Position numbers and translations under genes: made by a program
The notes under the pieces: model-generated
Told to the model about the DNA's origin: nothing
The model's input: only the letters and a program-made list of their open reading frames with translations
Databases searched by the model: none
Shown: positions 1 through 7,918 of the stretch, one piece after another
Layout: each line of letters starts with the position of its first letter
Position numbering within the stretch: position 1 is the first letter of the stretch
Assembly: GCA_910585075.1 (NCBI GenBank)
Contig: CAJUED010000015.1
Location: 1 to 56,745, forward strand
Direction of reading: 5' to 3'
Source: an uncultured Lachnospiraceae bacterium
Lineage (GTDB): Bacteria > Bacillota > Clostridia > Lachnospirales > Lachnospiraceae
Length of the DNA: 56,745 nucleotides

Positions 1-477
1 TTCTGTTTGTATCTGATTTTCCCCTCTGGACGGGAATCTCGGTTTACTATTGAGGCTTTAATTCATAGCGTCGATTCGCTAAAGCTTGCGGAGGAAATCA
101 GCCGTGAAGCCGTCAAAAGGCAGACGGAGGTCTCCATTTTGATAGAAGTCAATATTGCGGGCGAAGACAGCAAATACGGCGTATCTCCGGCCGAAGCGGA
201 ACAGTTGGTACGGGCATCGTCCCTCCTTCCCGGTATTCATATACAGGGGCTTATGGCGATTGCACCTTATGTTGAGGATCCGGAAGAAAATCGACAATAT
301 TTTGCATTGCTGAGACAATTATCTGTTGACATAAAACAAAAAAACATTGATAATGTTAATATGAATGTCCTGTCAATGGGTATGACAGGAGACTATATGG
401 TTGCCGTGGAAGAAGGTGCCAATTATATTCGGGTTGGGACAGGCATCTTTGGAGAAAGACAATATAGGCAGGAATGA
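1..477 (+). CDS. YggS/PROSC-family PLP-binding protein (5' partial)
   Basis: C-terminal two thirds of the YggS (YlmE/PROSC) family, a fold type III PLP carrier involved in vitamin B6 and amino-acid homeostasis. Seen: LIHSVDSLKLAEEI, EVNIAGEDSKYG, the GLMAIAP strand, and the end motif LSMGMTGDYMVAVEEGA followed by IRVGTGIFG, whose Ser/Met/Gly loop and Arg hold the PLP phosphate. The N-terminal part with the PLP lysine lies outside the window. The first 17 codons do not show the WHxIG-LQxNK segment expected before LIHSVD, which may be a sequence-end artefact. It sits just upstream of sepF, as ylmE-sepF do in other Bacillota. Confidence 0.9.
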   Translation, partial: FCLYLIFPSGRESRFTIEALIHSVDSLKLAEEISREAVKRQTEVSILIEVNIAGEDSKYGVSPAEAEQLVRASSLLPGIHIQGLMAIAPYVEDPEENRQYFALLRQLSVDIKQKNIDNVNMNVLSMGMTGDYMVAVEEGANYIRVGTGIFGERQYRQE

Positions 478-487
478 GGTTTGAAAT

Positions 488-988
488 ATGAGTGTAATGG
501 ATAAATTTCTCAATTACATGAAACTGAATGAAGACGACGATGATTTTTACGATGATGAATACTATGAGGACACCGTTATAGAGGAAAAGCCTAAAAAGGC
601 CCCTGCCATAAAGGAAGAACCTGTTTACGAGGAAGAAAAACCGGTCAAAAAGACGAATCCCAAGGTTACCCCTATGCGTCAGACCAGAAAGTCAGGAAAC
701 GGCATGGAGGTATGTGTCATCAAACCCACCTCTATTGAAGATGCCAGGGAAATTACGGAAACCCTGCTCGCCAACAGAACCGTTGTTCTTAATTTGGAAG
801 GGCTGGATGTGGATATTGCCCAGCGCATCATAGACTTTACATCCGGTTCCTGTTTCGCCATCAGTGGTAATCTTCAAAAAATTTCCAATTATATTTTCAT
901 TATCACCCCGGCTATCGTGGATATATCAGGGGATTTTCAGGAAATTCTGTCAGGATCCTTCGATGTGCCAATTAACAATGGCCTTTAA
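488..988 (+). CDS. sepF: Cell division protein SepF
   Basis: SepF bundles FtsZ filaments and tethers them to the membrane during septation. The 166-residue protein has a short amphipathic N-terminus (MDKFLNYMKLN), a very acidic linker to about residue 70, and the SepF core at about 75-150 (CVIKPTSIEDAREI, then NLEGLD, then RIIDFTSGSCFAISG and the ITPAIVDIS end). Gene order yggS-sepF is the usual Bacillota one, with only 10 bases between them. A hairpin with a T run follows directly. Length and architecture are normal for the family. Confidence 0.96.
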   Translation: MSVMDKFLNYMKLNEDDDDFYDDEYYEDTVIEEKPKKAPAIKEEPVYEEEKPVKKTNPKVTPMRQTRKSGNGMEVCVIKPTSIEDAREITETLLANRTVVLNLEGLDVDIAQRIIDFTSGSCFAISGNLQKISNYIFIITPAIVDISGDFQEILSGSFDVPINNGL

Positions 989-993
989 AGCTC

Positions 994-1026
994 AAGGCTT
1001 CCCGCTTAAGGCAGGAAGCTTTTTTT
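994..1026 (+). terminator. Intrinsic terminator after sepF
   Basis: GCTTCC pairs with GGAAGC around an 11-base loop, the stem can extend through G-T and A-T pairs, and a run of T residues follows. It lies six bases past the sepF stop and ends the yggS-sepF unit. Confidence 0.8.
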
Positions 1027-1076
1027 AGTCATTCAAAAAACATTCGCAGTCATCAGGGGGGCATACAGGCATGACC

Positions 1077-1106
1077 TTGATTCGCTGCTTATCGAAATAC
1101 TATATA
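1077..1106 (+). promoter_or_regulatory. Possible sigma-A promoter for aroB
   Basis: TTGATT and TATATA boxes are separated by 18 bases, with the predicted start close to the AAAGGGA ribosome site of aroB. The match is moderate and the leader would be very short, so this is tentative. Confidence 0.35.
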
Positions 1107-1123
1107 CGGAAAGGGACAAAACT

Positions 1124-2227
1124 ATGGAAGACAGATTGAATATTTTGTACAACAGAAAGCCCTGCTATGATATTGTTTTTTCTACCGATTTTCAGGGCCT
1201 TGTTTCAGAATTAAAAGAACTTGACGCGGAGAACAGAAAGGTATGCATTGTGACCGACTCCAATGTGGCTTCTCTGTACGGGGACGAAATTTTAAATCTT
1301 TTGGAGGGAGCATGTAAAGAAAAAGCTTTATTTTCATTCCCGGCGGGAGAGGAGCATAAGACCCTCTCGACGGTAAAAGACATCTATGCCTTCCTTATAG
1401 AAAAAAAGTTTGACCGAAAAGACCTGTTGCTTGCCCTTGGCGGCGGTGTGGTTGGCGATATCACGGGCTTTACGGCTGCCACTTACCTGCGGGGCATTGA
1501 TTTCGTCCAGGTGCCCACCACGCTGCTTGCACAGGCTGACTCAGGCATTGGTGGAAAAACAGGGGTTGACTTTGACGGTTACAAGAATATGGTGGGGGCC
1601 TTTTATATGCCCAAACTTGTTTATATGAATGTGAGTGCGTTAAAAACTCTGGATGACCGCCAGTTTTTCAGTGGTTTTGCCGAGATCATGAAGCACGGCC
1701 TTATAAAGGACGGCATGTTTTATGAATGGCTCCTTGAACATATGTATGAAATCTGTGACAGGGATGTGGATACTCTGCTGGAGATGGTTAAGTGGAGCTG
1801 CAAGATAAAGAAACTTGTGGTGGAAAAAGACCCCACCGAAAAGGGTGACCGGGCTCTTTTAAACTTCGGCCACACCATTGGCCATGCCATCGAAAAGAGC
1901 AAAAATTTCACCATGACCCATGGGGAGTGCGTGGCCCTTGGAGCCGTGGCGGCCGCTTTCATTTCATGGAAGCATAACTGGCTCTCAATGGAGGAGTATT
2001 ATGAGATACGGGATATGTTTGTTCCCTTTAACCTGCCCATTTCCATTGAGGACATAAATCCTGAGGAAATCTTAACACTTACAAAATCTGATAAAAAGAT
2101 GGAAAATGGCACGATTAAGTTTATTCTTCTTAAAAAGGTCGGAAAGGCGGTTATTGACAGGACTGTTACCGATGAAGATATATTAAATGCGATTTCCGAA
2201 ATTCATTATGTAGAAGATTGTGAGTAG
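1124..2227 (+). CDS. aroB: 3-dehydroquinate synthase
   Basis: Converts DAHP to 3-dehydroquinate, step two of the shikimate pathway, in the cytoplasm with NAD+ and a divalent metal. The 367-residue product has the NAD-binding PAGEEHKTL, the long glycine-rich LGGGVVGDITGF block near residue 105, VPTTLLAQADSGIGGKTG, and the metal ligands in FAEIMKHGLI (Glu), NFGHTIGHAIE (His) and THGECVALG (His). All catalytic elements are present and the length is typical. It starts an apparent operon with lspA and an RluA-family synthase, nine bases before lspA. An AAAGGGA site precedes the ATG. Confidence 0.97.
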   Translation: MEDRLNILYNRKPCYDIVFSTDFQGLVSELKELDAENRKVCIVTDSNVASLYGDEILNLLEGACKEKALFSFPAGEEHKTLSTVKDIYAFLIEKKFDRKDLLLALGGGVVGDITGFTAATYLRGIDFVQVPTTLLAQADSGIGGKTGVDFDGYKNMVGAFYMPKLVYMNVSALKTLDDRQFFSGFAEIMKHGLIKDGMFYEWLLEHMYEICDRDVDTLLEMVKWSCKIKKLVVEKDPTEKGDRALLNFGHTIGHAIEKSKNFTMTHGECVALGAVAAAFISWKHNWLSMEEYYEIRDMFVPFNLPISIEDINPEEILTLTKSDKKMENGTIKFILLKKVGKAVIDRTVTDEDILNAISEIHYVEDCE

Positions 2228-2236
2228 AGATAACCT

Positions 2237-2869
2237 ATGAGTAAGCACAAATTTAAGTTACTTATTTTTGATTTCTTTTTTATGATTTTGCTTGTTGCCG
2301 CCGACCAGTTTACAAAGTATGTTGCGGTGCTGAAGCTGAAGGCCCAGCCGGCTTTCAGCATTATTGACGGCGTACTGGAATTTAATTATCTGGAAAATCG
2401 GGGGGCTGCCTTTGGCATGCTGCAAAATCAAAAGTTTTTTTTCATTGTGGTGGCCTCAGTCTTTTTGTGTGTGATTGTCTACGCTCTTTTTCGGACTCCG
2501 GATGATGCCAAATATACAAAGCTCCATGTGCTGCTTATCATGATTGCCGGTGGGGCAGTGGGAAACATGATAGACAGAATCCGCTTTGATTATGTGGTGG
2601 ATTTTATTTATATTGTGCTGATCAACTTTCCTATTTTTAATGTGGCGGACATGTATGTCACGTTTTCCACGGCAATTCTGGTTTTTCATGTACTCTTTGT
2701 ATACAAAGAAAATGATTTTGATTTTTTAAAGTTTCAAAAGCCTGAGCCGGTAGATACATTGGGAGAGGGAACAGACGTATCACAAAGTAGTAAGAGCATG
2801 GCGGAAGGTGTATCTGAGAATGCAGGAAGCATAGTGGAAGGAGCAGGAGATACGGAAAATGGTGCATGA
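2237..2869 (+). CDS. lspA: Lipoprotein signal peptidase (signal peptidase II)
   Basis: Membrane aspartyl protease that removes signal peptides from prolipoproteins such as the LivJ and 23.2-kb lipoproteins here. There are four hydrophobic segments, the NRGAAFG motif near residue 54, and the two catalytic aspartates in GNMIDRIR and YVVDF. At 210 residues it is about 40 longer than usual because of a hydrophilic tail after residue 165, rich in Ser, Gly, Glu and Asp, which has no motif I recognise. The ribosome site is weak. Its stop overlaps the start of the downstream pseudouridine synthase by 11 bases, which suggests translational coupling. Confidence 0.95.
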   Translation: MSKHKFKLLIFDFFFMILLVAADQFTKYVAVLKLKAQPAFSIIDGVLEFNYLENRGAAFGMLQNQKFFFIVVASVFLCVIVYALFRTPDDAKYTKLHVLLIMIAGGAVGNMIDRIRFDYVVDFIYIVLINFPIFNVADMYVTFSTAILVFHVLFVYKENDFDFLKFQKPEPVDTLGEGTDVSQSSKSMAEGVSENAGSIVEGAGDTENGA

Positions 2870-3785
2870 GGATTCCGGACAATTTTGTTTTGTGATAACG
2901 GAAGATTTGGAGGGTGAGAGACTTGACAAATGCCTGAGCGAACTGATGGAAGATATGTCCCGTTCCTACCTGCAAAAGCTCCTTGCGGACGGTGCCATTA
3001 CGGTAAACGGAAAGAAAGTGAAAGCCAGCCGGCGCGTGAGCGCAGAGGACAGGATACAGGTTTTACTTCCGCCCGTGAGCGTCCCTGACATTACCCCACA
3101 GGACATCCCTCTGGAGATTCTCTACGAGGATAAGTCCGTTATCGTTGTAAATAAGCCCAAAGGCATGGTGGTGCATCCTGCACCGGGACACTACGACGGT
3201 ACCCTTGTAAATGCCCTTTTATTCCACTGTCAGGGAGAATTAAGCGGGATCAACGGCATCTTAAGGCCCGGCATTGTACACCGAATCGACCGGGACACCA
3301 CAGGCTCAGTTATTGCCTGCAAAAATGACAAAGCCCACGCCATCATTGCACAGCAGCTAAAGGAACATACCGTTGTCAGAAGGTACCATGCCATCGTACA
3401 CGGAAGGCTGAAGCAGGAAGAAGGAACCATACATACCCTGATTGGCAGGCATCCCACAGACCGCAAACGAATGTCGGTGCTGAAAACCGGAGGGAAAGAC
3501 GCTGTTACCCATTACCGGGTGCTAAAGCTCTTTGAAAATTACTCCTATATAGAATGCAGACTTGAAACAGGCCGGACACACCAGATACGCGTGCATATGG
3601 CCCATCTGGGGCATCCCCTTCTGGGAGATGGGGTTTATGGGCCCAAATCCTGTCCGTTCCACTTAGAAGGCCAGACCCTCCATGCAAAAATTCTGGGATT
3701 TATTCATCCGGAAACAGGAGAGTATATTGAGACGAATGCGCCCCTGCCTCCGTATTTTCAGGAACTTTTGTTGAAACTTCGATGA
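2859..3785 (+). CDS. RluA-family 23S rRNA pseudouridine synthase (RluD-like)
   Basis: Isomerises uridine to pseudouridine in rRNA. The 308-residue protein has an N-terminal S4 RNA-binding domain (ERLDKCLSELMEDMSRSYLQ, then VNGKKVKASRRV), then the catalytic domain with NKPKGMVVHPAPG, the catalytic-aspartate motif HRIDRDTTG near residue 140, and the GRTHQIRVHMAHLGHPLLGD end motif. The lspA-rluD order is the usual one in Gram-positive bacteria, which supports the RluD group. A second family member is encoded near 44.4 kb. GGAGATACGGAAA precedes the ATG. Confidence 0.93.
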   Translation: MVHEDSGQFCFVITEDLEGERLDKCLSELMEDMSRSYLQKLLADGAITVNGKKVKASRRVSAEDRIQVLLPPVSVPDITPQDIPLEILYEDKSVIVVNKPKGMVVHPAPGHYDGTLVNALLFHCQGELSGINGILRPGIVHRIDRDTTGSVIACKNDKAHAIIAQQLKEHTVVRRYHAIVHGRLKQEEGTIHTLIGRHPTDRKRMSVLKTGGKDAVTHYRVLKLFENYSYIECRLETGRTHQIRVHMAHLGHPLLGDGVYGPKSCPFHLEGQTLHAKILGFIHPETGEYIETNAPLPPYFQELLLKLR

Positions 3786-3808
3786 TAGAAAAATTTTCTG
3801 ACAATAGA

Positions 3809-3837
3809 TTGAATTTCTGTTGTATTTTGTGTATAAT
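3809..3837 (+). promoter_or_regulatory. Sigma-A promoter, cytidylate-kinase-like gene
   Basis: TTGAAT and TATAAT are separated by exactly 17 bases, with TGTG just before the -10 box. It gives the downstream gene its own promoter, separate from aroB-lspA-rluD. Confidence 0.75.
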
Positions 3838-3862
3838 AAATCTATTAAGGATGTGTCAGTCG

Positions 3863-3905
3863 ACCATCTAAGGCAGCGTTAGTCAAACGCATTGTAGATA
3901 GGAGG
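3863..3905 (+). promoter_or_regulatory. Leader hairpin directly before an AGGAGG ribosome site
   Basis: GCGTT pairs with AACGC around a short loop, and outside it ATCTA (3866-3870) pairs with TAGAT (3895-3899). The outer strand touches the AGGAGG at 3900-3905, so folding could limit ribosome access. No known riboswitch class is recognised. Confidence 0.4.
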
Positions 3906-3912
3906 TTTTTGT

Positions 3913-4542
3913 ATGAATACTGTAATTACAATTGGGCGTCAGTTTGGTTCCGGCGGCCGCGAAATCGGGGAGAAAGTAGCGGAATATTTTGGAATTAAAT
4001 GTTATGACAATGAACTTTTAAGCAGAGCGGCAAAAGAGAGCGGGTTCTGCGAAGAAATGCTTGAAAATCACGATGAACGCCCTACCAATTCATTTCTTTA
4101 TAATCTGGTCATGGATACTTATTCTTTTGGATATAATGCATCACATTTTGTGGATATGCCAATCAGCCACAAGGTTTTTTTAGCCCAGTTTGACACAATC
4201 AAGAAAATTGCAAAAGAGGAACCCTGTGTTATTGTAGGGCGTTGTGCGGATTATGCATTAAGCGATATGAAAAACTGCGTCCATGTCTTCATATATGGAA
4301 ACGAAGAATGCAGAATAAACAGGATCATGAAGAAATACGATTTGGATATGGGTAAAGCAAAGGATATGTGCGTGAAAAAAGATAAGCAACGCCAAAGCTA
4401 TTACAATTATTACTCGCCGAAGAAATGGGGACGTGCAGACAGCTATGATTTGTGCATTAACAGCAGCATCCTGGGTGTAGATGGCACAGTTAAGCTTCTG
4501 ACACAATACGTTGAGGATTTTGAAACCAGAGGGAATAAGTAA
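3913..4542 (+). CDS. Cytidylate-kinase-like family protein
   Basis: A 209-residue P-loop protein of the cytidylate-kinase-like family (Cytidylate_kin2 type). The N-terminal loop reads GRQFGSGGREIG: it keeps the glycines but lacks the Walker A lysine of true kinases. Other family segments are the YDNELL strand, EEPCVIVGRCADYAL in the middle, and the YDLCINSSILGVDG end. The nucleotide substrate is unknown. It has its own promoter and structured leader. A clear paralogue is encoded at 11.8-12.4 kb with the same loop and end motifs. It is not a housekeeping Cmk, which would carry a GSGKST loop. Confidence 0.88.
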   Translation: MNTVITIGRQFGSGGREIGEKVAEYFGIKCYDNELLSRAAKESGFCEEMLENHDERPTNSFLYNLVMDTYSFGYNASHFVDMPISHKVFLAQFDTIKKIAKEEPCVIVGRCADYALSDMKNCVHVFIYGNEECRINRIMKKYDLDMGKAKDMCVKKDKQRQSYYNYYSPKKWGRADSYDLCINSSILGVDGTVKLLTQYVEDFETRGNK

Positions 4543-4976
4543 TAGTATATTTATTGTTATTTTTCCTGTTTATATCTTCTGATATGAAAACAAATTTTGT
4601 ATCAATAAGAATCTATTGTTATTTATAAGGACATGTAAATAGGTTTTGAAGCCATTTTATCTGTTATTTAATTAGTTTTATTAATACCCCGATTTTTATT
4701 TATCAAAAATTGGGGTATTGTAGTATTCTGAAATCAACATAATTATTTCAAGATTTAACATTACGTGCGATTGACGTAATATTATAACATATTACATCCG
4801 TTATTCTATTTTCTGATTTTATATCCAAGATTAATATTTGATGTTTTTCAGAGTAATTATTCGTTGCATATTAAACGTTGAAACGTCAGTTTGTTGTTTT
4901 AATTTCGCTTTAAATATTGTCAGAATTCATATAAAATTATCAAATTATTTTAAAATTAAAAATTGGAGGGATTATA
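4543..4976. other. AT-rich intergenic stretch
   Basis: About 430 bases without a credible gene; reading frames here are short and of AT-driven composition. It holds one strong inverted repeat (listed separately) and the TTGGAGGG ribosome site of the VOC gene at its end. TTGACG and TATAAC near 4765-4790 are too close together to be a promoter pair. Confidence 0.5.
4683..4719 (+). terminator. Hairpin, probable terminator after the kinase-like gene
   Basis: AATACCCCGATTTTT and AAAAATTGGGGTATT form a 15-bp stem with one G-T wobble and a 7-base loop. There is no T run after it, but the stem itself carries A and T runs, so it may act in both directions. Confidence 0.5.
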
Positions 4977-5435
4977 ATGAAAGGACTAGAACTGAATTCA
5001 CTTGCGCAGGTAGGGTTTATCGTAAAAGACCTTGATGCTACAAAGAAAAAATTTGCCGAGCTTTTCGGCGTTGAGATTCCGCCCAGCGTGGACGGCGGTG
5101 CCTATGAAGTTACACAGACACAGTACAAAGGAAATGCGGCCCCTGAGGCAAACTGCCTTATGGCTTTCTTTAATTTGGACAATGGTTTTCAGATTGAATT
5201 AATCCAGCCAAATGATGCGCCATCCACATGGAGAGAATTTCTTGATGAACATGGTGAAGGAATCCATCATATTGCGTTTAAAATGCCGGGAATGAAACAA
5301 AATATTGCCGCATGTGAAAAGCTTGGCATGACTCTTGTTCAAAAGGGTGAATATGGAAGCGGCGATGGTCGGTATGCATATCTGGATGCTTCCGAAGATT
5401 TTAAATGTATAATTGAGCTCCTTGAGGATGATTAA
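4977..5435 (+). CDS. VOC-superfamily protein (glyoxalase / methylmalonyl-CoA epimerase-like)
   Basis: A 152-residue vicinal-oxygen-chelate protein with two beta-alpha-beta-beta-beta halves: LAQVGFIVKDLDATKKKFAE at the N-terminus and GEGIHHIAFKMPGM in the second half. The four usual metal positions read Gln (AQVGF), Glu (FQIELIQ), His (GIHHIAF) and Glu (CIIELLE), the same set that glyoxalase I of animals uses; epimerases normally have His first. The substrate is unknown. The gene stands alone, with a TTGGAGGG site seven bases before the ATG and a strong hairpin after the stop. Confidence 0.85.
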   Translation: MKGLELNSLAQVGFIVKDLDATKKKFAELFGVEIPPSVDGGAYEVTQTQYKGNAAPEANCLMAFFNLDNGFQIELIQPNDAPSTWREFLDEHGEGIHHIAFKMPGMKQNIAACEKLGMTLVQKGEYGSGDGRYAYLDASEDFKCIIELLEDD

Positions 5436-5452
5436 TAATGGTATAAAGATGG

Positions 5453-5495
5453 AATAGTTGGATGGGTGACTTGTTATAACGCCCATTCAACTATT
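5453..5495 (+). terminator. Long hairpin after the VOC gene
   Basis: AATAGTTGGATGGG pairs with CCCATTCAACTATT (14 bp, one G-T) around a 15-base loop, starting 17 bases after the stop codon. It probably ends the VOC transcript although the T run is missing. Its 3' arm can also pair with 5514-5521. Confidence 0.6.
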
Positions 5496-5605
5496 CGCAA
5501 AACACAAGTTTAACGAATAGTTTGTGCCTATTATTTGTAGATACTACATTTTTAGCAATGACAGACACAAACTAGCGCGAATAAATTCGCTTTCGTTAAA
5601 CTTGT
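5490..5605. repeat. Nested inverted repeats forming a three-way junction
   Basis: An outer perfect 14-bp stem (5504-5517 with 5592-5605) encloses a 9-bp stem (5518-5526 with 5566-5574) and a 6-bp hairpin (5577-5582 with 5585-5590). ACTATTCG at 5490-5497 can pair instead with CGAATAGT at 5514-5521, which would break the outer stem. No protein frame covers it. It could be a small RNA or a palindromic insertion element; no known family is recognised. Confidence 0.55.
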
Positions 5606-5755
5606 AAATATCTATTGGGTAATATGTGCGCCCAAAATCATGTTTGTACTTTGTTATTACAGATATTATGTTGAACTCAAATTATACTTGTGAATAATTT
5701 AGATTGTCTAAAATCTAATACTAATGTATCAATTATTGCATTGTACAAAGCAACA
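5606..5755. other. Intergenic DNA with no recognised feature
   Basis: AT-rich DNA between the folded element and the hairpin before the small membrane protein gene. No frame, promoter pair or strong repeat was found here. Confidence 0.4.
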
Positions 5756-5790
5756 GTTAACATAATTTTATTATGTTAACCTTTTCTTTG
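5755..5790. terminator. Terminator-like hairpin between convergent units
   Basis: GTTAACATAA and TTATGTTAAC form a perfect 10-bp stem with a 5-base loop, followed on the plus strand by CTTTTCTTTG. It lies past the stop of the minus-strand small membrane protein gene. Confidence 0.55.
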
Positions 5791-5805
5791 TTTCTGATTC
5801 TGATT

Positions 5806-6075
5806 CTATTTCTGATTTTGATTTATTCCTGATTTTGAATTGAAATCTTCCTTTAGAAAAGTATCCTTTTCAATATAATCTATATTACTGTTATATTTTG
5901 TATAATATTTGTTTTTCTGGTCATCACGTATATCCGAATCGTTTTTTTTCAGGTATTTTCTCCTAAATTCAGCAACGGTATCTATGTTGTTCATTTTCAT
6001 TTTTTTATATCTTTTATAGGTGTATACGTATATGATAACCAGAAAAATTAATATGCCTGCAATTAATAACTTCAT
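5806..6075 (-). CDS. Small single-pass membrane protein, function unknown
   Basis: An 89-residue protein, started at the ATG that follows AAAGGGGAAATA rather than a longer in-frame start seven codons upstream. Residues 1-20 (LLIAGILIFLVIIYVYTY) form one transmembrane helix, followed by a basic patch KRYKKMKM and a polar, Asn- and Lys-rich cytoplasmic tail with NIDYIEKDTFLKEDF near the end. I do not recognise the family. It is next to dtd on the same strand, with 59 bases between, and could be co-transcribed. Confidence 0.6.
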   Translation of the reverse strand: MKLLIAGILIFLVIIYVYTYKRYKKMKMNNIDTVAEFRRKYLKKNDSDIRDDQKNKYYTKYNSNIDYIEKDTFLKEDFNSKSGINQNQK

Positions 6076-6134
6076 TATTTCCCCTTTATAAAACACATTA
6101 TTATCATCAATCCTTATCTATAAGCAGATTTCTT

Positions 6135-6587
6135 TTACCTGCAAATCTCATCCGAATCCAGAACGATTGTAAAAGGCCCGTCGTTTACAAGTGAAACCTC
6201 CATATGCGCACCAAAAACACCATGGGCAACATGAGCAATTGCTTCCGAACATTTCTTTAAAATATATTCATATATATCATTGGCAAGCTCGGCCTTTCCG
6301 GCCTGGGTAAAGGATGGCCTGTTTCCTTTGCGGCAGTCCGCATATAATGTGAATTGTGAAATAATCAACAGTTCACCGTCCACACTTTTGATATCCAAAT
6401 TGGTTTTCCCATTTTCGTCTGAAAAAATTCTTAAATGTAGCAGCTTATGTATCATTTTGTCTGCGATTTCATAAGTATCCGTATCGCATACTCCAACCAA
6501 AACCAAGAATCCATTTTCAATTGCGCCAACTGTTTCCTTTTCTACGGATACGCTGGCTCTGCTGACTCTCTGTACTACAAATTTCAT
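6135..6587 (-). CDS. dtd: D-aminoacyl-tRNA deacylase
   Basis: Hydrolyses D-aminoacyl-tRNA and mischarged Gly-tRNAAla, a proofreading step of translation. The 150-residue protein has the N-terminal MKFVVQRVSRASVSV, the active-site segment SQFTLYADCRKGNRPSF, and the cross-subunit Gly-cisPro motif in VSLVNDGPFTI near the end. Length is standard. Its start overlaps the stop of the upstream AI-2E-type transporter gene by four bases (ATGA), so the two are translationally coupled. Confidence 0.96.
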   Translation of the reverse strand: MKFVVQRVSRASVSVEKETVGAIENGFLVLVGVCDTDTYEIADKMIHKLLHLRIFSDENGKTNLDIKSVDGELLIISQFTLYADCRKGNRPSFTQAGKAELANDIYEYILKKCSEAIAHVAHGVFGAHMEVSLVNDGPFTIVLDSDEICR

Positions 6588-7918
6588 CGCTTCTGCTCTC
6601 CTTCTGTCGAATTTTTCCCCTTTTCAGACGGGGCAGCCGATTTCCTTTTGTTCATTTTAAAAAGTGTATTCTTTATTTCTTCTTTCGGTACAAACACGTC
6701 GCCTTCATCAATGTACTTCACGTTCAAATATTTCCCGGTTTCCTGAGGAAGTCCTTTTTTTTCAAGCAGATGGTTCGTAATACGGCGCGAAAAAGCATAG
6801 AACACTGCAAAAAGAGGCACCCCTATAATCATACCAAACACACCCATAAATCCGCCAAATATTGTAATGGAAAAGATAACCCAAAAACCTGACAATCCGG
6901 TTGACTGTCCTAAAATCTTTGGTCCTATCAAATTACCGTCCACCTGCTGTAAAATCAATATGAATATAATAAAATAGACACATTTCAAAGGATTTACCAT
7001 CAAAATAAGCACTGCGCTCGGTACGGCGCCCAGGTATGGCCCAAAGAAAGGAATTATATTGGTTACGCCCACAATCACGCTTACCAGTAAAGCATAAGGC
7101 ATATTTAAAATACTGGTGCATGCAAAGCAGATAAACCCAATAATAATGGAGTCGATAATTTTACCACCTATAAATCCGATAAATGTATCGCTGGTGAATC
7201 GAATATCTTTTATAACCTGATTTGCTGTCTTCGTGCTGAATAGTGCAAATGCCAGTTTCTTTGCCTGACCGGCAAAATTCTCTTTGCTGAACAGTACATA
7301 GATAGAAATGACCACACCTATGATAAAATTCCACAATACCTTAAATACACTGATCAAACTTAAGGAAACATGCTTCACCAATGTCTCCATCTGCGGAACA
7401 ATACTATTGTTCAAATAATTGGTGAACTCCTCAGAATATGTATCCAAAAAGTTTATAACCATCTTCTCAATGTCCGGATTATCAGCCAGGAATTTGGTTG
7501 ACCAATTGGTAAGATTCTGTACATAATAAGGGAACTGATAAGAAATACTTTTGACACTTTTCATAATATTCGGTATTAATATGGAAAAGAAACCATAAAT
7601 AAGGTATCCCACCAACAATATTGTGAGTATCACGGAAAGCATCCGCATATATTTTTTCTGTTTGACGGTAATTGATTTTCCGTTTCTGCTGAAAATAGGA
7701 ATCAGCAGTTGTCGCTCTATTCCATTCACCAGAGGGGTCATAAGATAGGCAAAAATGATTCCATACATAACAGGACTGATTACTTTAAAAAATGCATCCA
7801 CCTGTGCGGAAAAACGGTCTCCATGAAAAACTAAATAGTAAAAACAGATTGATGCGGCAATTACCGCAAAGGCTGTAAGACCTAAACAAAGATATTTCTT
7901 TTCAAATTTTATTTTCAT
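6584..7918 (-). CDS. AI-2E family transporter (YdiK/TqsA/YtvI type)
   Basis: A 444-residue polytopic membrane protein of the AI-2E transporter family. There are about eight hydrophobic segments, with the family region GVTNIIPFFGPYLGAVPSA followed by PLKCVYFII and NLIGPKILGQSTGLSGFWV, then a final helix and a basic cytoplasmic tail. Members export autoinducer-2, quorum-sensing molecules or ions, and in many cases the substrate is unknown; nothing here decides it. It is the first gene of the pair with dtd. Confidence 0.88.
   Translation of the reverse strand: MKIKFEKKYLCLGLTAFAVIAASICFYYLVFHGDRFSAQVDAFFKVISPVMYGIIFAYLMTPLVNGIERQLLIPIFSRNGKSITVKQKKYMRMLSVILTILLVGYLIYGFFSILIPNIMKSVKSISYQFPYYVQNLTNWSTKFLADNPDIEKMVINFLDTYSEEFTNYLNNSIVPQMETLVKHVSLSLISVFKVLWNFIIGVVISIYVLFSKENFAGQAKKLAFALFSTKTANQVIKDIRFTSDTFIGFIGGKIIDSIIIGFICFACTSILNMPYALLVSVIVGVTNIIPFFGPYLGAVPSAVLILMVNPLKCVYFIIFILILQQVDGNLIGPKILGQSTGLSGFWVIFSITIFGGFMGVFGMIIGVPLFAVFYAFSRRITNHLLEKKGLPQETGKYLNVKYIDEGDVFVPKEEIKNTLFKMNKRKSAAPSEKGKNSTEGEQKR

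Noticed and set aside
4764..4790. Promoter for the VOC gene
   Set aside because: TTGACG and TATAAC are only about six bases apart.
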